Below the pieces are notes generated by a model. That model had not been told where the DNA came from. It did no database searches and saw only the letters and a list, made by a program, of their open reading frames with translations. From Devosia oryzisoli (lineage in GTDB: Bacteria > Pseudomonadota > Alphaproteobacteria > Rhizobiales > Devosiaceae), in the NCBI RefSeq assembly GCF_014837245.1, contig NZ_JACYFU010000006.1, positions 62,001 through 126,000 of the forward strand: a DNA stretch of 64,000 nt, in the 5' to 3' direction. Below, piece after piece: positions 7,803 through 16,192 of the stretch. The position numbers and the translations under genes were made by a program. The stretch's first letter is position 1, and every line of letters begins with the position of its first letter.

Positions 7803-9314
7803 TCATTCGGCCGCTGGGCGGTCCTCGACCAGGGCATCGGGTCCGTTCGGATCGCCCGGCGCCGTTTCCGCGCCGAGATCGGGGAAGGCGGCGATGCGCT
7901 GGCCGCGGAAATCGGTGCGGAGGACGATGAGGCCACGCTCCTCGAACCAGGTGAGGAGGCGCCGGGCGCGGCTGGCAGAATGGGTGCCATAGAGCCGGGC
8001 AAGGGTTGCGTCGGATGGGCAGGGGGCGCCTGTCAGTGCGGCCTGGGCGATGACGAGGAACACGCCCTGCACGTCGTCGGTGAGGGTCTCGGAGAGGGTG
8101 AGCGCCTGCTGCCAGCCATCGGAGCTAGCGGTTTCTTCGTCGGGAGCGACCCGGGCGATGGCGAGGAGACGCTTGAAGGCGGGCAGGGCCGGCGGCTCGC
8201 CCGGCACGCGGCGGATGCGGCAGCGCACGAGGAAATCCTGATAGAGCACGGCCGTGGTGCGGAAGCCCGCATCAGGATCGCTCATCAATTCGACCATCAC
8301 GGCCTTGATCATGGCCTCGCGCTCGGCCGCGTCGATCTCGGGAAACAGCGAGGCGGGTTCGCTCGGCGCCTCGGCGCGGGCGCGCGCGACCTGGGCCAGC
8401 AGATCGTTGGTCGAAGGCGGCGGCGGCGGGGGTGGGCGCCGCACCGCGGGGCGGCTCAGCTCCTCGGGGTCCTGGGTGAAAATCAGGTCCGCGGCGTCAG
8501 CCGGGGCCTCGGGGAGCGGGGTGAGCTTGGGGCTGGTGGAGCGGGCCGAGGTTTCCACGGCGCCGATGACGATGGGCAGGGGGCGGCGCGACAGGGCCGG
8601 GCCGAGGGCCACGAAATGGCCGCGCTCGAGGTCTCGGAACTGCTCGGCCTGGCGCCGGTCCATGCCCAGAAGATCGGCGGCGCGAGCCATGTCGATGTCG
8701 AGAAAGGTGCGGCCCATGAGGAAGTTGGAGGCTTCCGCCGCGACGTTCTTGGCTAACTTGGCGAGGCGCTGGGTGGCGATGACGCCGGCCAGGCCGCGCT
8801 TGCGGCCACGGCACATCAGATTGGTCATGGCCCCGAGCGAGAGCTTGCGCGCTTCATCGGACACCTCGCCGGCCGCGGCGGGAGCGAAGAGCTGGGCTTC
8901 GTCGACCACCACGAGCACCGGATACCAGAAATCGCGGTCGGCATCGAACATGCCGCCAAGGAAGGCGGCGGCAGCGCGCATCTGCTGCTCGGCGTCCAGC
9001 CCCTCGAGATTGAGGACCACCGAGACGCGGTGCTGGCGCACGCGGGCGGCGATGCGGGTCAACTCGTTTTCGGTGCGGGTCGCGTCGACGACAAGGTGCC
9101 CGAAGCGGTCGGACAGGGTGACGAAATCGCCTTCAGGATCGATGACGCATTGCTGCACCCATGGGGCGGACTGTTCGAGCAGGCGGCGCAGCAGGTGGGA
9201 CTTTCCAGAGCCGGAATTGCCCTGGACGAGAAGGCGCGTCGCCAGGAGCTCCTCGAGATCCATGCGCGCGGCGCCGGCGCCCCGGCTTTCTCCCATGTCT
9301 ATGGCAACCTGCAT
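7803..9314 (-). CDS. HerA/DUF87-like ATP-binding protein
   Basis: A 503-residue P-loop ATPase of the HerA/FtsK superfamily. Walker A is GNSGSGKS (residues 32-39), Walker B is LVVVDEAQLF, and IATQRLAKL matches the downstream sensor region of HerA-like pumps. A Pro-rich linker (PPPPPPPS) separates it from a C-terminal part with a probable winged-helix (TLARLYGTHSASRARRLLTWFEERGL). HerA proteins are hexameric DNA translocases, usually partnered by NurA nuclease, but no nuclease gene is adjacent here. ATG 9314 has GGAGA upstream. It is downstream of the ABC exporter genes on the same strand with a 139-bp gap. DNA handling is inferred from fold only. Confidence 0.75.
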   Translation of the reverse strand: MQVAIDMGESRGAGAARMDLEELLATRLLVQGNSGSGKSHLLRRLLEQSAPWVQQCVIDPEGDFVTLSDRFGHLVVDATRTENELTRIAARVRQHRVSVVLNLEGLDAEQQMRAAAAFLGGMFDADRDFWYPVLVVVDEAQLFAPAAAGEVSDEARKLSLGAMTNLMCRGRKRGLAGVIATQRLAKLAKNVAAEASNFLMGRTFLDIDMARAADLLGMDRRQAEQFRDLERGHFVALGPALSRRPLPIVIGAVETSARSTSPKLTPLPEAPADAADLIFTQDPEELSRPAVRRPPPPPPPSTNDLLAQVARARAEAPSEPASLFPEIDAAEREAMIKAVMVELMSDPDAGFRTTAVLYQDFLVRCRIRRVPGEPPALPAFKRLLAIARVAPDEETASSDGWQQALTLSETLTDDVQGVFLVIAQAALTGAPCPSDATLARLYGTHSASRARRLLTWFEERGLIVLRTDFRGQRIAAFPDLGAETAPGDPNGPDALVEDRPAAE

Positions 9315-9453
9315 CGTGTCTCCGGCTGGACGCGTTGGCACCCCAGCGGCAGACCGAACGCACAACACCCTTGTTGGTTAGGAGACTGTTAGCACTTCGC
9401 GCAGCGATTCGGGGATCAGGCTGCGAAGTTGTGGAAAGGCGTGTGGATAGCGC

Positions 9454-12000
9454 TCAGAGGTCGCGCAGGAGGCGGGCGGGGCGGGCGGAGGCGGCGCGCA
9501 GGATGGTCATGGCGCCAAGGAGGGCGGTGATCACGATGGCGACGGCGAGCACAATCAGGATCTTGTCGAGGTGCACGGTGAAGGCAACGTCGAGCATCAG
9601 CGCACCCACGAGCCGGCCGACGCCGATGCCCAAAACGAGGGCCGGCAGGGCCGCGAGGAAAGCGAGAAGGAAATACTGGATGAGGCTCATGCCGATGAGC
9701 TCGGTCCGGGTGGCGCCGAGCACCTTGGTGATGACCGTATCGGCCTCGCGCTGACGCCGGCCGGTGGCCAGGCTCCCGACGAGCACGAGAAGGCCGTTGC
9801 CGACCGCTAGGCCGCCGACGAGGGTGGCGGCAAAGGAGAGTTGGGCCAGCGCGTCGGTGATCTGCTTGAGCGTGTCGCCGATCTCGATGAAGCGGATGTC
9901 GGGCAGATCGGCCGCCAGGAGCCGGGTCACCGCTTCTTCCTGGCCGGGGGCGGCGGTGACGGCGGAAAAGAGGGTGGTGGGGTAGTTGTCGATGACGCCG
10001 GGCGAGAAGGTGGCGAGAAAATCAATGCCGCCCTGCCAGGAATAGTCGCGGAAGCTGGCGATGGTGACCGTGACGGGATCACCGAAGATGGAGAAGGTCA
10101 GGGTGTCGCCGATATCGACGCCGAGGCCGTTGCGCAGGCTCTGGTGGAGGCTGACGAGGCCCGGGCCGGAATAATCGGCCGGCCACCACTCGCCCGCGAC
10201 CATGCGCGAGGAGGAGGGCAGTTCGGTGCGGAAGGTGAGGGGGACTTCGCCGGCAAGAAGGAAGGTGGCTTCGGGGCCACGGGTGCGCAAATCTGCAACC
10301 GGCGTGCCGTTCACCTCGCTCAAGGTGCCCCGCAGCATGGGCGTCGAGACAAAGCGGGTGATGCCGTTGCCCTGGCGGGCGAGAGCGGCGAGCTGCTCGA
10401 TTTCGTCAGGAAAGAGATCGGAGCCGACGAGGGTCGGCGCGTCGAAGGCGGAGGCGCCCAGATATTCCTGCTGCAGATTGGCCTGCATGACGAGAACGAC
10501 GATCAGCATGGCCAGCGCCATGCCGGCGGAGACGACGACTGCCGCCGCGTTCTGGCCGCTGGCGGAAATGGCGCGCACCGCGTGGCGCCAGATACGCGGG
10601 CCTCGTTGCGGCAGGCGCGCAAGGCCGGCCTGGACGAGGCGGATGAAGAGCTGGAACAGTATCGCTGCAACCGCGCTGGCGAGGCCGAAGGCGGCAACCA
10701 GCGCCGGATCATCCGTCATCGCCCAGGCGAGGAGAAAGAACGCCACGATGGCCAGGAGCAGCGGCAGGACCTGCCAGGAGAGCAGCAGCGTGCGCCAGGC
10801 GATGGGCGGCGCGGCGAGGCCCTTTGAGCGGAAGAGGAGCACCGGCTGGATAGTCTGCGCCTGCTGCAGCGGTAGGTAGGCGAAGGCGAAGGCGGTGAGG
10901 AACCCGGCGCCGGCGGCAATCAGCAGCGGGGCGGGATGAATGGCCGGGGCAAGCGCAATACCGACGGCGGCGCCGATGGAGGGCAGGAGGAGAAAGGCCA
11001 GGCCGCCACCAATCGCAAGGCCGATGGCGACGCCGACCAGGGCGAGCGCGGCGACCTGGGAAAAGAAGTGAAGGAAGACGCGGCCGCGATCGGCGCCGAT
11101 GCTGCGCAGGACGGCAATGACGCTGGCGCGCTCGGCGATATAGGCCTGCATGCCGGTCCAGACGCTGACGCCGCCAATGAGCAGCGAACCGAGACCAACG
11201 ATGACGAGGAAGCGCATGAAGAGATCGAAGTAGCGCACCATGTCGCCCAAGCCCTCTCGGGCGGTGCGCAGGGTCCAGCCGCGATCGGCAAAGCGCTCGG
11301 CGATGGCGGCGGTGCCGGCCTCGACGTTCCGGTCGGTCAGGAGGAGCTTGTAGCGGTACCAGGTGCCAAGGCCGGGCAGGGGTGAGGAGCGGTCGCTGAT
11401 GACGCCGAAGCCCTCGGTGGTGATGAGCACCGGTATGCCGAGGCGGAACCCACGCACGGCCGTGTCCGGAAGCTTGCCCAGCGAGCCGCGCACGGCAAAC
11501 TCGGTGCCGCCAAGAAAGATGGAATCGCCCACCGAAAGCTCGAGTTCGTCGAGCATGACGCCGTCGACGAGCGCGCCGGGCGTATCGCTTTCGGGCGCAA
11601 GGAGCGTCGAGACGTCGGTGCCGGCTGGCAGTTGCGCGCTGCCGACCGTGCCGAGAAGAGGGTAACCGGGGCCGACGGCGCTGATATCGGCAAAGGCCTC
11701 GCCGGCCATGCTTTCGGCCCGCAGATTGGTGTCGACCACGGTTGCGACCTGGCCGAGGGCCTGCATGTCCGCCAATTCTTCGGGCGTGGCCGGGCGATCG
11801 GCGCGGGACAGTTCGAGGTCGCCGCCCATCAGTTCGGCGGCGCCGGTTTCCACCGCCTGTGTGATGCTGGCGCCCACGGAATTGACGCCGGCGATCAGCG
11901 CGGTGCCGACGGCGAGGCAGACGACCAACAGGAGGAAGCGGCGGAGGTCGCCGCGCATGTCGAGCAGGCCAATGCGGATGGCGGCGAGGATGGCGCGCAT
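9454..12000 (-). CDS. ABC transporter permease, FtsX/LolE-like (YbbP type)
   Basis: A large inner-membrane permease of 848 residues, with the double-FtsX architecture of YbbP-type proteins: an N-terminal TM helix, a periplasmic domain (about 45-250), a block of hydrophobic helices, a second periplasmic domain (about 520-690) and three C-terminal helices ending in RPARLLRDL. Such permeases act mechanically on lipoproteins or periplasmic ligands rather than conducting solutes. ATG 12000 (MRAILAAIRIG) is chosen because the N-terminus then starts directly with the cytoplasmic/TM1 pattern. It follows its ATPase with a 121-bp gap containing a palindromic repeat. The tesA-like hydrolase often next to ybbA-ybbP is absent. 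Confidence 0.87.
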   Translation of the reverse strand: MRAILAAIRIGLLDMRGDLRRFLLLVVCLAVGTALIAGVNSVGASITQAVETGAAELMGGDLELSRADRPATPEELADMQALGQVATVVDTNLRAESMAGEAFADISAVGPGYPLLGTVGSAQLPAGTDVSTLLAPESDTPGALVDGVMLDELELSVGDSIFLGGTEFAVRGSLGKLPDTAVRGFRLGIPVLITTEGFGVISDRSSPLPGLGTWYRYKLLLTDRNVEAGTAAIAERFADRGWTLRTAREGLGDMVRYFDLFMRFLVIVGLGSLLIGGVSVWTGMQAYIAERASVIAVLRSIGADRGRVFLHFFSQVAALALVGVAIGLAIGGGLAFLLLPSIGAAVGIALAPAIHPAPLLIAAGAGFLTAFAFAYLPLQQAQTIQPVLLFRSKGLAAPPIAWRTLLLSWQVLPLLLAIVAFFLLAWAMTDDPALVAAFGLASAVAAILFQLFIRLVQAGLARLPQRGPRIWRHAVRAISASGQNAAAVVVSAGMALAMLIVVLVMQANLQQEYLGASAFDAPTLVGSDLFPDEIEQLAALARQGNGITRFVSTPMLRGTLSEVNGTPVADLRTRGPEATFLLAGEVPLTFRTELPSSSRMVAGEWWPADYSGPGLVSLHQSLRNGLGVDIGDTLTFSIFGDPVTVTIASFRDYSWQGGIDFLATFSPGVIDNYPTTLFSAVTAAPGQEEAVTRLLAADLPDIRFIEIGDTLKQITDALAQLSFAATLVGGLAVGNGLLVLVGSLATGRRQREADTVITKVLGATRTELIGMSLIQYFLLAFLAALPALVLGIGVGRLVGALMLDVAFTVHLDKILIVLAVAIVITALLGAMTILRAASARPARLLRDL

Positions 12001-12034
12001 CAGCGGTTTTTCCCTTTGGGTGAGGGGGCCGTGC

Positions 12035-12074
12035 TCCCCCCACCCTCGGTCCCTCCCCACGGGGGGGAGGGAGG
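12035..12074. repeat. Intergenic GC-rich palindrome (family A)
   Basis: CCCCCCACCCTC then CCCTCCCC facing GGGGGGGAGGGAGG, located between the ABC ATPase and permease genes. It is one of about eight related elements in the window with the plan CCCTCACCC...CTCCCC(n)GGGG(C/A)GAGGG. Confidence 0.6.
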
Positions 12075-12121
12075 CGTTAGCGGGCTATTCCGGGTGCGGC
12101 GCGCAGTCCACACGGCGGGGA

Positions 12122-12823
12122 TCATGCGTGGACCGGGGTTTCGGTGAGTTGGCCCTGCGTCATGGTGTAGACGCGGTCGGCCTTGGCGGCGAGGCCGGGG
12201 TCATGGGTGATCATGACGACGGCCGTCTTCTGGCGGCGGGCGAGATCGAACATCAGATCGACCACGACCGCACCGGTCTTCTGGTCGAGATTGCCGGTGG
12301 GCTCGTCAGCAAGGAGGAGCGGCGGGTTGGCGACCGTGGCACGAGCGAGGCCGACGCGCTGCTGTTCGCCGCCGGAAAGGGCCGACGGGCGGTGATCGAG
12401 GCGGCCTTCAAGACCGACAGCAGCAAGGGTGGCTGCCGCCTTTTCGTGCACCTGCGCGAGCGAGAGGGAGGGATCGGCGATCTCGAGGGCGAGACCGACA
12501 TTGTCGAGCGCGGTGAGCGAGGGGATGAGGTGAAAGCTCTGGAAGACGATGCCCAGGGTGCGGCGGCGGAAGCGCGCGAGGCCATCTTCATCGAGGGTGC
12601 CCAGATCGGTGCCATTGACGGTGATAGAGCCGCCGGTGGGCCGTTCGAGCCCCGCCAGCAGCATCAGGAGGGATGTCTTGCCGCTGCCTGAAGGGCCGAC
12701 GATGGCGACCACTTCAGCGGGCGCGACGCGCAGAGAGACCTTGCGCAGGATATGCAGAGGACGGCCCGCGATCTCCAGGCTGTAGTCCACGGCTCGTGCG
12801 TCGATAATGGCCTTCCCCGACAT
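12122..12823 (-). CDS. ABC transporter ATPase, LolD/YbbA-like
   Basis: A 233-residue ATPase that powers the downstream FtsX-type permease. Walker A is GPSGSGKT (43-50), with Q-loop FQSF, signature LSGGEQQR, Walker B LLLADEPTGNLD and switch His in MITHDPG; all needed residues are present. The EPTGNLD sequence and the -GLEG- helical region are typical of the LolD/MacB/YbbA (MacAB-type) class. It is the first gene of a two-gene transcription unit running to 9454. The gene at 12986 is divergent. Confidence 0.93.
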   Translation of the reverse strand: MSGKAIIDARAVDYSLEIAGRPLHILRKVSLRVAPAEVVAIVGPSGSGKTSLLMLLAGLERPTGGSITVNGTDLGTLDEDGLARFRRRTLGIVFQSFHLIPSLTALDNVGLALEIADPSLSLAQVHEKAAATLAAVGLEGRLDHRPSALSGGEQQRVGLARATVANPPLLLADEPTGNLDQKTGAVVVDLMFDLARRQKTAVVMITHDPGLAAKADRVYTMTQGQLTETPVHA

Positions 12824-12985
12824 GCTTGCTCCCCCTGCCCCTGCGAGACCGATAAAGCCTCACGAAACCGTTGTACACGCTAGTAGTTGGCCAAATGGTA
12901 ACAAGCCCATAAACTGATTTGGATTCTGGATTTGCCGCTGGGGCGGCAGACAGATCAAGCAAAACGCCACAGGCGAGGGGGCAGA

Positions 12986-13513
12986 ATGGTCAGGACTTGG
13001 GTGCGAACCGTGATGGTGGCGCTGGCGCTGGTGGCGCCAATACTGTTGCCGGTGCCGGCGCAGGCGGGGGAAAAGGAGCTCGAGCTCCTCTCCTCCTATA
13101 TCGGCAACTGGCGCGGCGAAGGCGCGCTGGTGGGTGGGGATCGCAACGAGCCGTTCCGCTGCCGCCTGACGGTGGCCAAGGGCAACGCGCTCAAGATCAA
13201 CTACAATGGGCGGTGCACGCTGGTAAACGCCACGCTCTCGATCAGCGGCACCATCGCCTACAATGATGCCGGGCAGCGCTACGAAGCGGCCATGAGCTCC
13301 AATGCCGGCTATACCGGGCTGGCGGTCGGGCGCCAGGGCGGCGGGCGCATCGCCTTCGACCTGCGAGAGCAGCAGAAGGACAGGGCGGGCAAAGATGTGC
13401 GCATTGGCGCCAAGATCATCCTCGTGGGCAACAGCATCACCGTGGACTTCGAGGTGGAGTTCAACGATTCGGGCGAGGTGCTGACCGCCTCGGTGCCGTT
13501 TCGGCAGGGGTGA
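12986..13513 (+). CDS. Secreted protein of unknown function
   Basis: A 175-residue protein with a clear Sec signal peptide: positive MVRTWVR, hydrophobic core VMVALALVAPILLPV and cleavage after AQA (about residue 27). The mature part begins with LLSSYIGNWRGEGAL and is rich in alternating beta-like segments, ending TASVPFRQG, so a periplasmic beta-barrel/lipocalin-like fold is possible. I do not recognise a catalytic motif. ATG 12986 follows a GAGGGGG ribosome site. It is divergent from the ABC exporter operon and followed by a repeat-filled gap. Confidence 0.75.
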   Translation: MVRTWVRTVMVALALVAPILLPVPAQAGEKELELLSSYIGNWRGEGALVGGDRNEPFRCRLTVAKGNALKINYNGRCTLVNATLSISGTIAYNDAGQRYEAAMSSNAGYTGLAVGRQGGGRIAFDLREQQKDRAGKDVRIGAKIILVGNSITVDFEVEFNDSGEVLTASVPFRQG

Positions 13514-13527
13514 CGGCGCGCGCAGGT

Positions 13528-13659
13528 GAAACAGGGGTTTTCGCTTTCGCGGGGATGACGGTGTGGGAGGCTTCGGTACTGGGGCTCTCGTCCCCCCACC
13601 CTAGCTTTGCCACGGACCGTTGGCCCGGGCGGCGCTACCCTCCCCGCTAGGGGGAGGGA
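13528..13659. repeat. Long direct repeat, copy 1 (contains families B and A)
   Basis: This 132-bp unit recurs exactly 175 bp downstream (13703-13834) with about five mismatches and no gaps. It starts with GTTTTCGCTTTCGCGGGGATGACG (family B type, here split as GTTTTCGCTTTC and GCGGGGATGACG), and ends with a family A palindrome (CCCTCCCC-GCTA-GGGGGAGGG). Nothing coding is recognised in it. Confidence 0.9.
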
Positions 13660-13702
13660 GGGGGCCGTGGGTTTCGTCCTGGCTTGGGGTAGGCTGGGAG
13701 CG

Positions 13703-13834
13703 GAAACAGGGGTTTTCGCTTTCGCGGGGATGACGGTGTGGGGGGCTTCGGTGCTGGGGCTCTCGTCCCCCCACCCTAGCTTTGCCGCGGGCCGTTGGCC
13801 CGGGCGGCGCTACCCTCCCCGCTAGGGGGAGGGT
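13703..13834. repeat. Long direct repeat, copy 2
   Basis: Second copy of the unit at 13528-13659. Differences seen are GGAGG/GGGGG, GTACT/GTGCT, CCACGGACC/CCGCGGGCC and the last base. The 43-bp spacer (13660-13702) is unrelated. Together the two copies fill most of the 371-bp gene-free gap 13514-13884. Confidence 0.9.
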
Positions 13835-13884
13835 GGATCGAGCCGAAGCATCTGATGGTGAGGGTGCCCAGGAGAGGGGCAGCG

Positions 13885-15165
13885 CTAGAGCTTGACCAGG
13901 GTGCGGACGTCGATGGGGAGGCCGGTGGCGAAGGATTTGTTGGCGGCGATGCCGGTGAGGATGGAGAGGGCGCCGTCGCGGTGGTTGGCGCCGTAGCCGG
14001 GGCGCGGGGTGGCGTTGCCGAAGATTTCCTCGAGCATGATCTTGTCGCCGCCGCCGTGGCCGCCCTCGCCCTGCTTGACGGGCACCTGGCGGGCTTCGCC
14101 GTGCAGCGGGAAGTGATAGAGCGTCACACCCTTGGCGGCGCCTTCGGTGTCCGAGGTCGAGCCGGCATTGATGTAGGACGTCTCGTGCACGGTGAGCTCA
14201 AGACGGCCGCCGGTGCCGTTGATGGCGACGTTGAAGCCTTCCCACGGGGCATAGGCGTAGAGTGAATAGGTCATCACCGCCTTGTTGCGGTAGCGGACCA
14301 TGACGTTCATCGTGTCTTCGATGGAAATGCCGTCGCCAAAGACGTTCTGGTCGCGCTGGTAGCCATCTTCCTTTTCGGCGTCCCAGTAGAGGCCCTTCTG
14401 GACCGGGTTGGAGGTCAGATCGATGGCGAACTTGTCATCCCGCGCCGCTTCCACGTTGGTGGTACGGGTATAGGGCGTGAAGACGCCACGCTCCTCGGCG
14501 TTGGCGCGGCCATAGAACTTGAGATCGCCCATGCCGAAGACGGTCTCGGGCTGCGAGCCGAGCCAGAAATTGACGAGGTCGAAATGGTGCGTCGACTTGT
14601 GCACCATGAGGCCCCCCGAATTGCGCTTGTCGCGGTGCCAGCGGCGGAAATAGTCGGCGCCGTGGCGGGTGTCGAGCAGCCATTCGAAATGAACCGAGGT
14701 GACGGTGCCGATGGCGCCTTCGGCGATGAGTTCGCGCAGGGCCGAATTGTGCGGGGCGTAGCGGTAGTTGAAGGTGACGCGGACGTTGCGGCCGGTGCGC
14801 TCGACGGCGTCGAGGATTTCCTGGCACTTTTCAGCGTCCGTCGTCATCGGCTTTTCGGTGATGACGTCGCAGCCCGCCTCGAGCGCGGCGATGATGTAGA
14901 TGTGGTGCGTGCGATCGATCGAGGTGACGATGACCGTGTCGGGCTTGGTCTCGGCGAGCATGGTCTGGAAATCGGCGGCCTTGTAGGTGGGGACAGCCTC
15001 GCCGCCCAGTTCGCCCTCGATGACGCGGTTGGTATAATCCATGCGCGTCTGGTTGGTGTCGCACAGGGCCACCAGGCGGGACTGGTCGCGGTGCGGCCCC
15101 AGAATGGCTTCGTAAAACATGCGGGCGCGACCTCCGGTTCCCACGAGCGCGTAGGTCTTGGTCAT
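13885..15165 (-). CDS. Gfo/Idh/MocA family oxidoreductase
   Basis: A 426-residue NAD(P)-dependent oxidoreductase probably acting on a sugar, cyclitol or sugar acid. The N-terminal Rossmann motif is VGTGGRARMFYEA, and the family motif EKPMTTD (usual EKP) carries the catalytic Lys. The Asp/His pair follows in VHKSTHHFDLVNFWLG. It is longer than typical Idh proteins (about 340) through C-terminal insertions. ATG 15165 is preceded by CGGAGAA. It is divergent from the GntR regulator at 15386, which is its likely controller; the aldo-keto reductase after that may belong to the same pathway. The substrate cannot be read from sequence. Confidence 0.9.
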   Translation of the reverse strand: MTKTYALVGTGGRARMFYEAILGPHRDQSRLVALCDTNQTRMDYTNRVIEGELGGEAVPTYKAADFQTMLAETKPDTVIVTSIDRTHHIYIIAALEAGCDVITEKPMTTDAEKCQEILDAVERTGRNVRVTFNYRYAPHNSALRELIAEGAIGTVTSVHFEWLLDTRHGADYFRRWHRDKRNSGGLMVHKSTHHFDLVNFWLGSQPETVFGMGDLKFYGRANAEERGVFTPYTRTTNVEAARDDKFAIDLTSNPVQKGLYWDAEKEDGYQRDQNVFGDGISIEDTMNVMVRYRNKAVMTYSLYAYAPWEGFNVAINGTGGRLELTVHETSYINAGSTSDTEGAAKGVTLYHFPLHGEARQVPVKQGEGGHGGGDKIMLEEIFGNATPRPGYGANHRDGALSILTGIAANKSFATGLPIDVRTLVKL

Positions 15166-15234
15166 GCGAATTCTCCGGTAATCTCTTGAGTTCAGGCGGT
15201 GTGGCCCCCGAGGATGGGGCCATTGGTTCTGCAT

Positions 15235-15280
15235 CTACCATACAAGATTGCGGAAATGTACAGTTTCTTTGTAAGATTGA
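15235..15280. promoter_or_regulatory. Possible GntR operator region
   Basis: An AT-rich patch in the 220-bp divergent gap contains TACAAGATTG (15241) and TGTAAGATTG (15270), a direct repeat matching 8 of 10 bases. Partly inverted ATACAAG / CTTTGTAA is also present. It is a reasonable place for the FadR/VanR-type regulator encoded next door to bind and control both directions. Confidence 0.35.
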
Positions 15281-15385
15281 TGAGCGGGGGCAGTCGGGCG
15301 TCCGTCTGGCGTACGGGCCGCAGTTTTCTGTGGAAGCCGGTAAAGAGGGGGCGCATCGTGCTGCCCGGCAATTCATGGTTCGGGC

Positions 15386-16075
15386 ATGACAGAAGCGACT
15401 AGCGCAGACATTACCGGCAGCGGCGAAGAGACCATGGCGATGCGCGTGGTCGAAGCGCTGCGCGACGACATCGTCACCATGGCGATGAAGCCGGGGGACG
15501 TGATTTCGGAAAGCGACATCGCGGGGCGCTATGGGGTGTCGCGGCAGCCCGTGCGCGAGGCCTTCATCCGTCTCGCGCAGCAGGGGCTGCTGCTGATCCG
15601 ACCCAAGCGGGCGACCGTGGTCAAGAAAATTTCCCCCGAGGGGGTGCGGCAGAGCCGGTTCATCCGCGAGAGCATCGAAGTGGAGATCATCCGGCGGCTG
15701 GCGAGCCAGACGCGGAACGACGTGCCGGGCGTGCTGGCGGCGCTGATCGGCGAGCAGGAAGAAGCCTCGGCGGCCGGCGACAGCCGCCGCTTTCACATCC
15801 TTGATGAGTTGTTCCACCGCACCCTCGCCCGTCTGGCGGGGGTGGAATATGCCTGGCAGCTGATCGACGACCACAAGATGCAGCTCGACCGGGTGCGCTA
15901 CCTGACGCTGGGCGTGTCCTCGGCCCAGCGGGCCATCGCGGAGCATCGGGAGATCGTCGATGCGGTCAACCGGCACGATCCGGCGGCGGCGGAGGCGGCG
16001 ATGCGGGCGCACCTGGCGCGGGCCGAAGTGTTGCTCAACCAGACGATCAGGGATTTTCCGGACTATTTCGAATAG
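15386..16075 (+). CDS. GntR family transcriptional regulator (FCD type)
   Basis: A 229-residue repressor-type regulator. The N-terminal winged helix spans about 15-80, with recognition helix DIAGRYGVSRQPVREAFIRL, typical of GntR proteins. The C-terminal all-helical FCD domain has metal/ligand-binding His residues in EIVDAVNRHDP and AMRAHLARAE. FCD members bind small organic acids or sugar acids and often repress the divergent catabolic gene. Here the partner is the Gfo/Idh/MocA oxidoreductase, and the aldo-keto reductase at 16193 lies 117 bp downstream on the same strand. Confidence 0.92.
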   Translation: MTEATSADITGSGEETMAMRVVEALRDDIVTMAMKPGDVISESDIAGRYGVSRQPVREAFIRLAQQGLLLIRPKRATVVKKISPEGVRQSRFIRESIEVEIIRRLASQTRNDVPGVLAALIGEQEEASAAGDSRRFHILDELFHRTLARLAGVEYAWQLIDDHKMQLDRVRYLTLGVSSAQRAIAEHREIVDAVNRHDPAAAEAAMRAHLARAEVLLNQTIRDFPDYFE

Positions 16076-16192
16076 GGTCCGAAACCAAGGCGGTCAGCGC
16101 GGGTTGCTCCGGCGTGGCGGCGGGCCTGTGGCCCGAGCCGCGCCGCAGGGCCGGACCTTGTGGTCGACAAAAAGACAAGCGGGAGAACGAGC

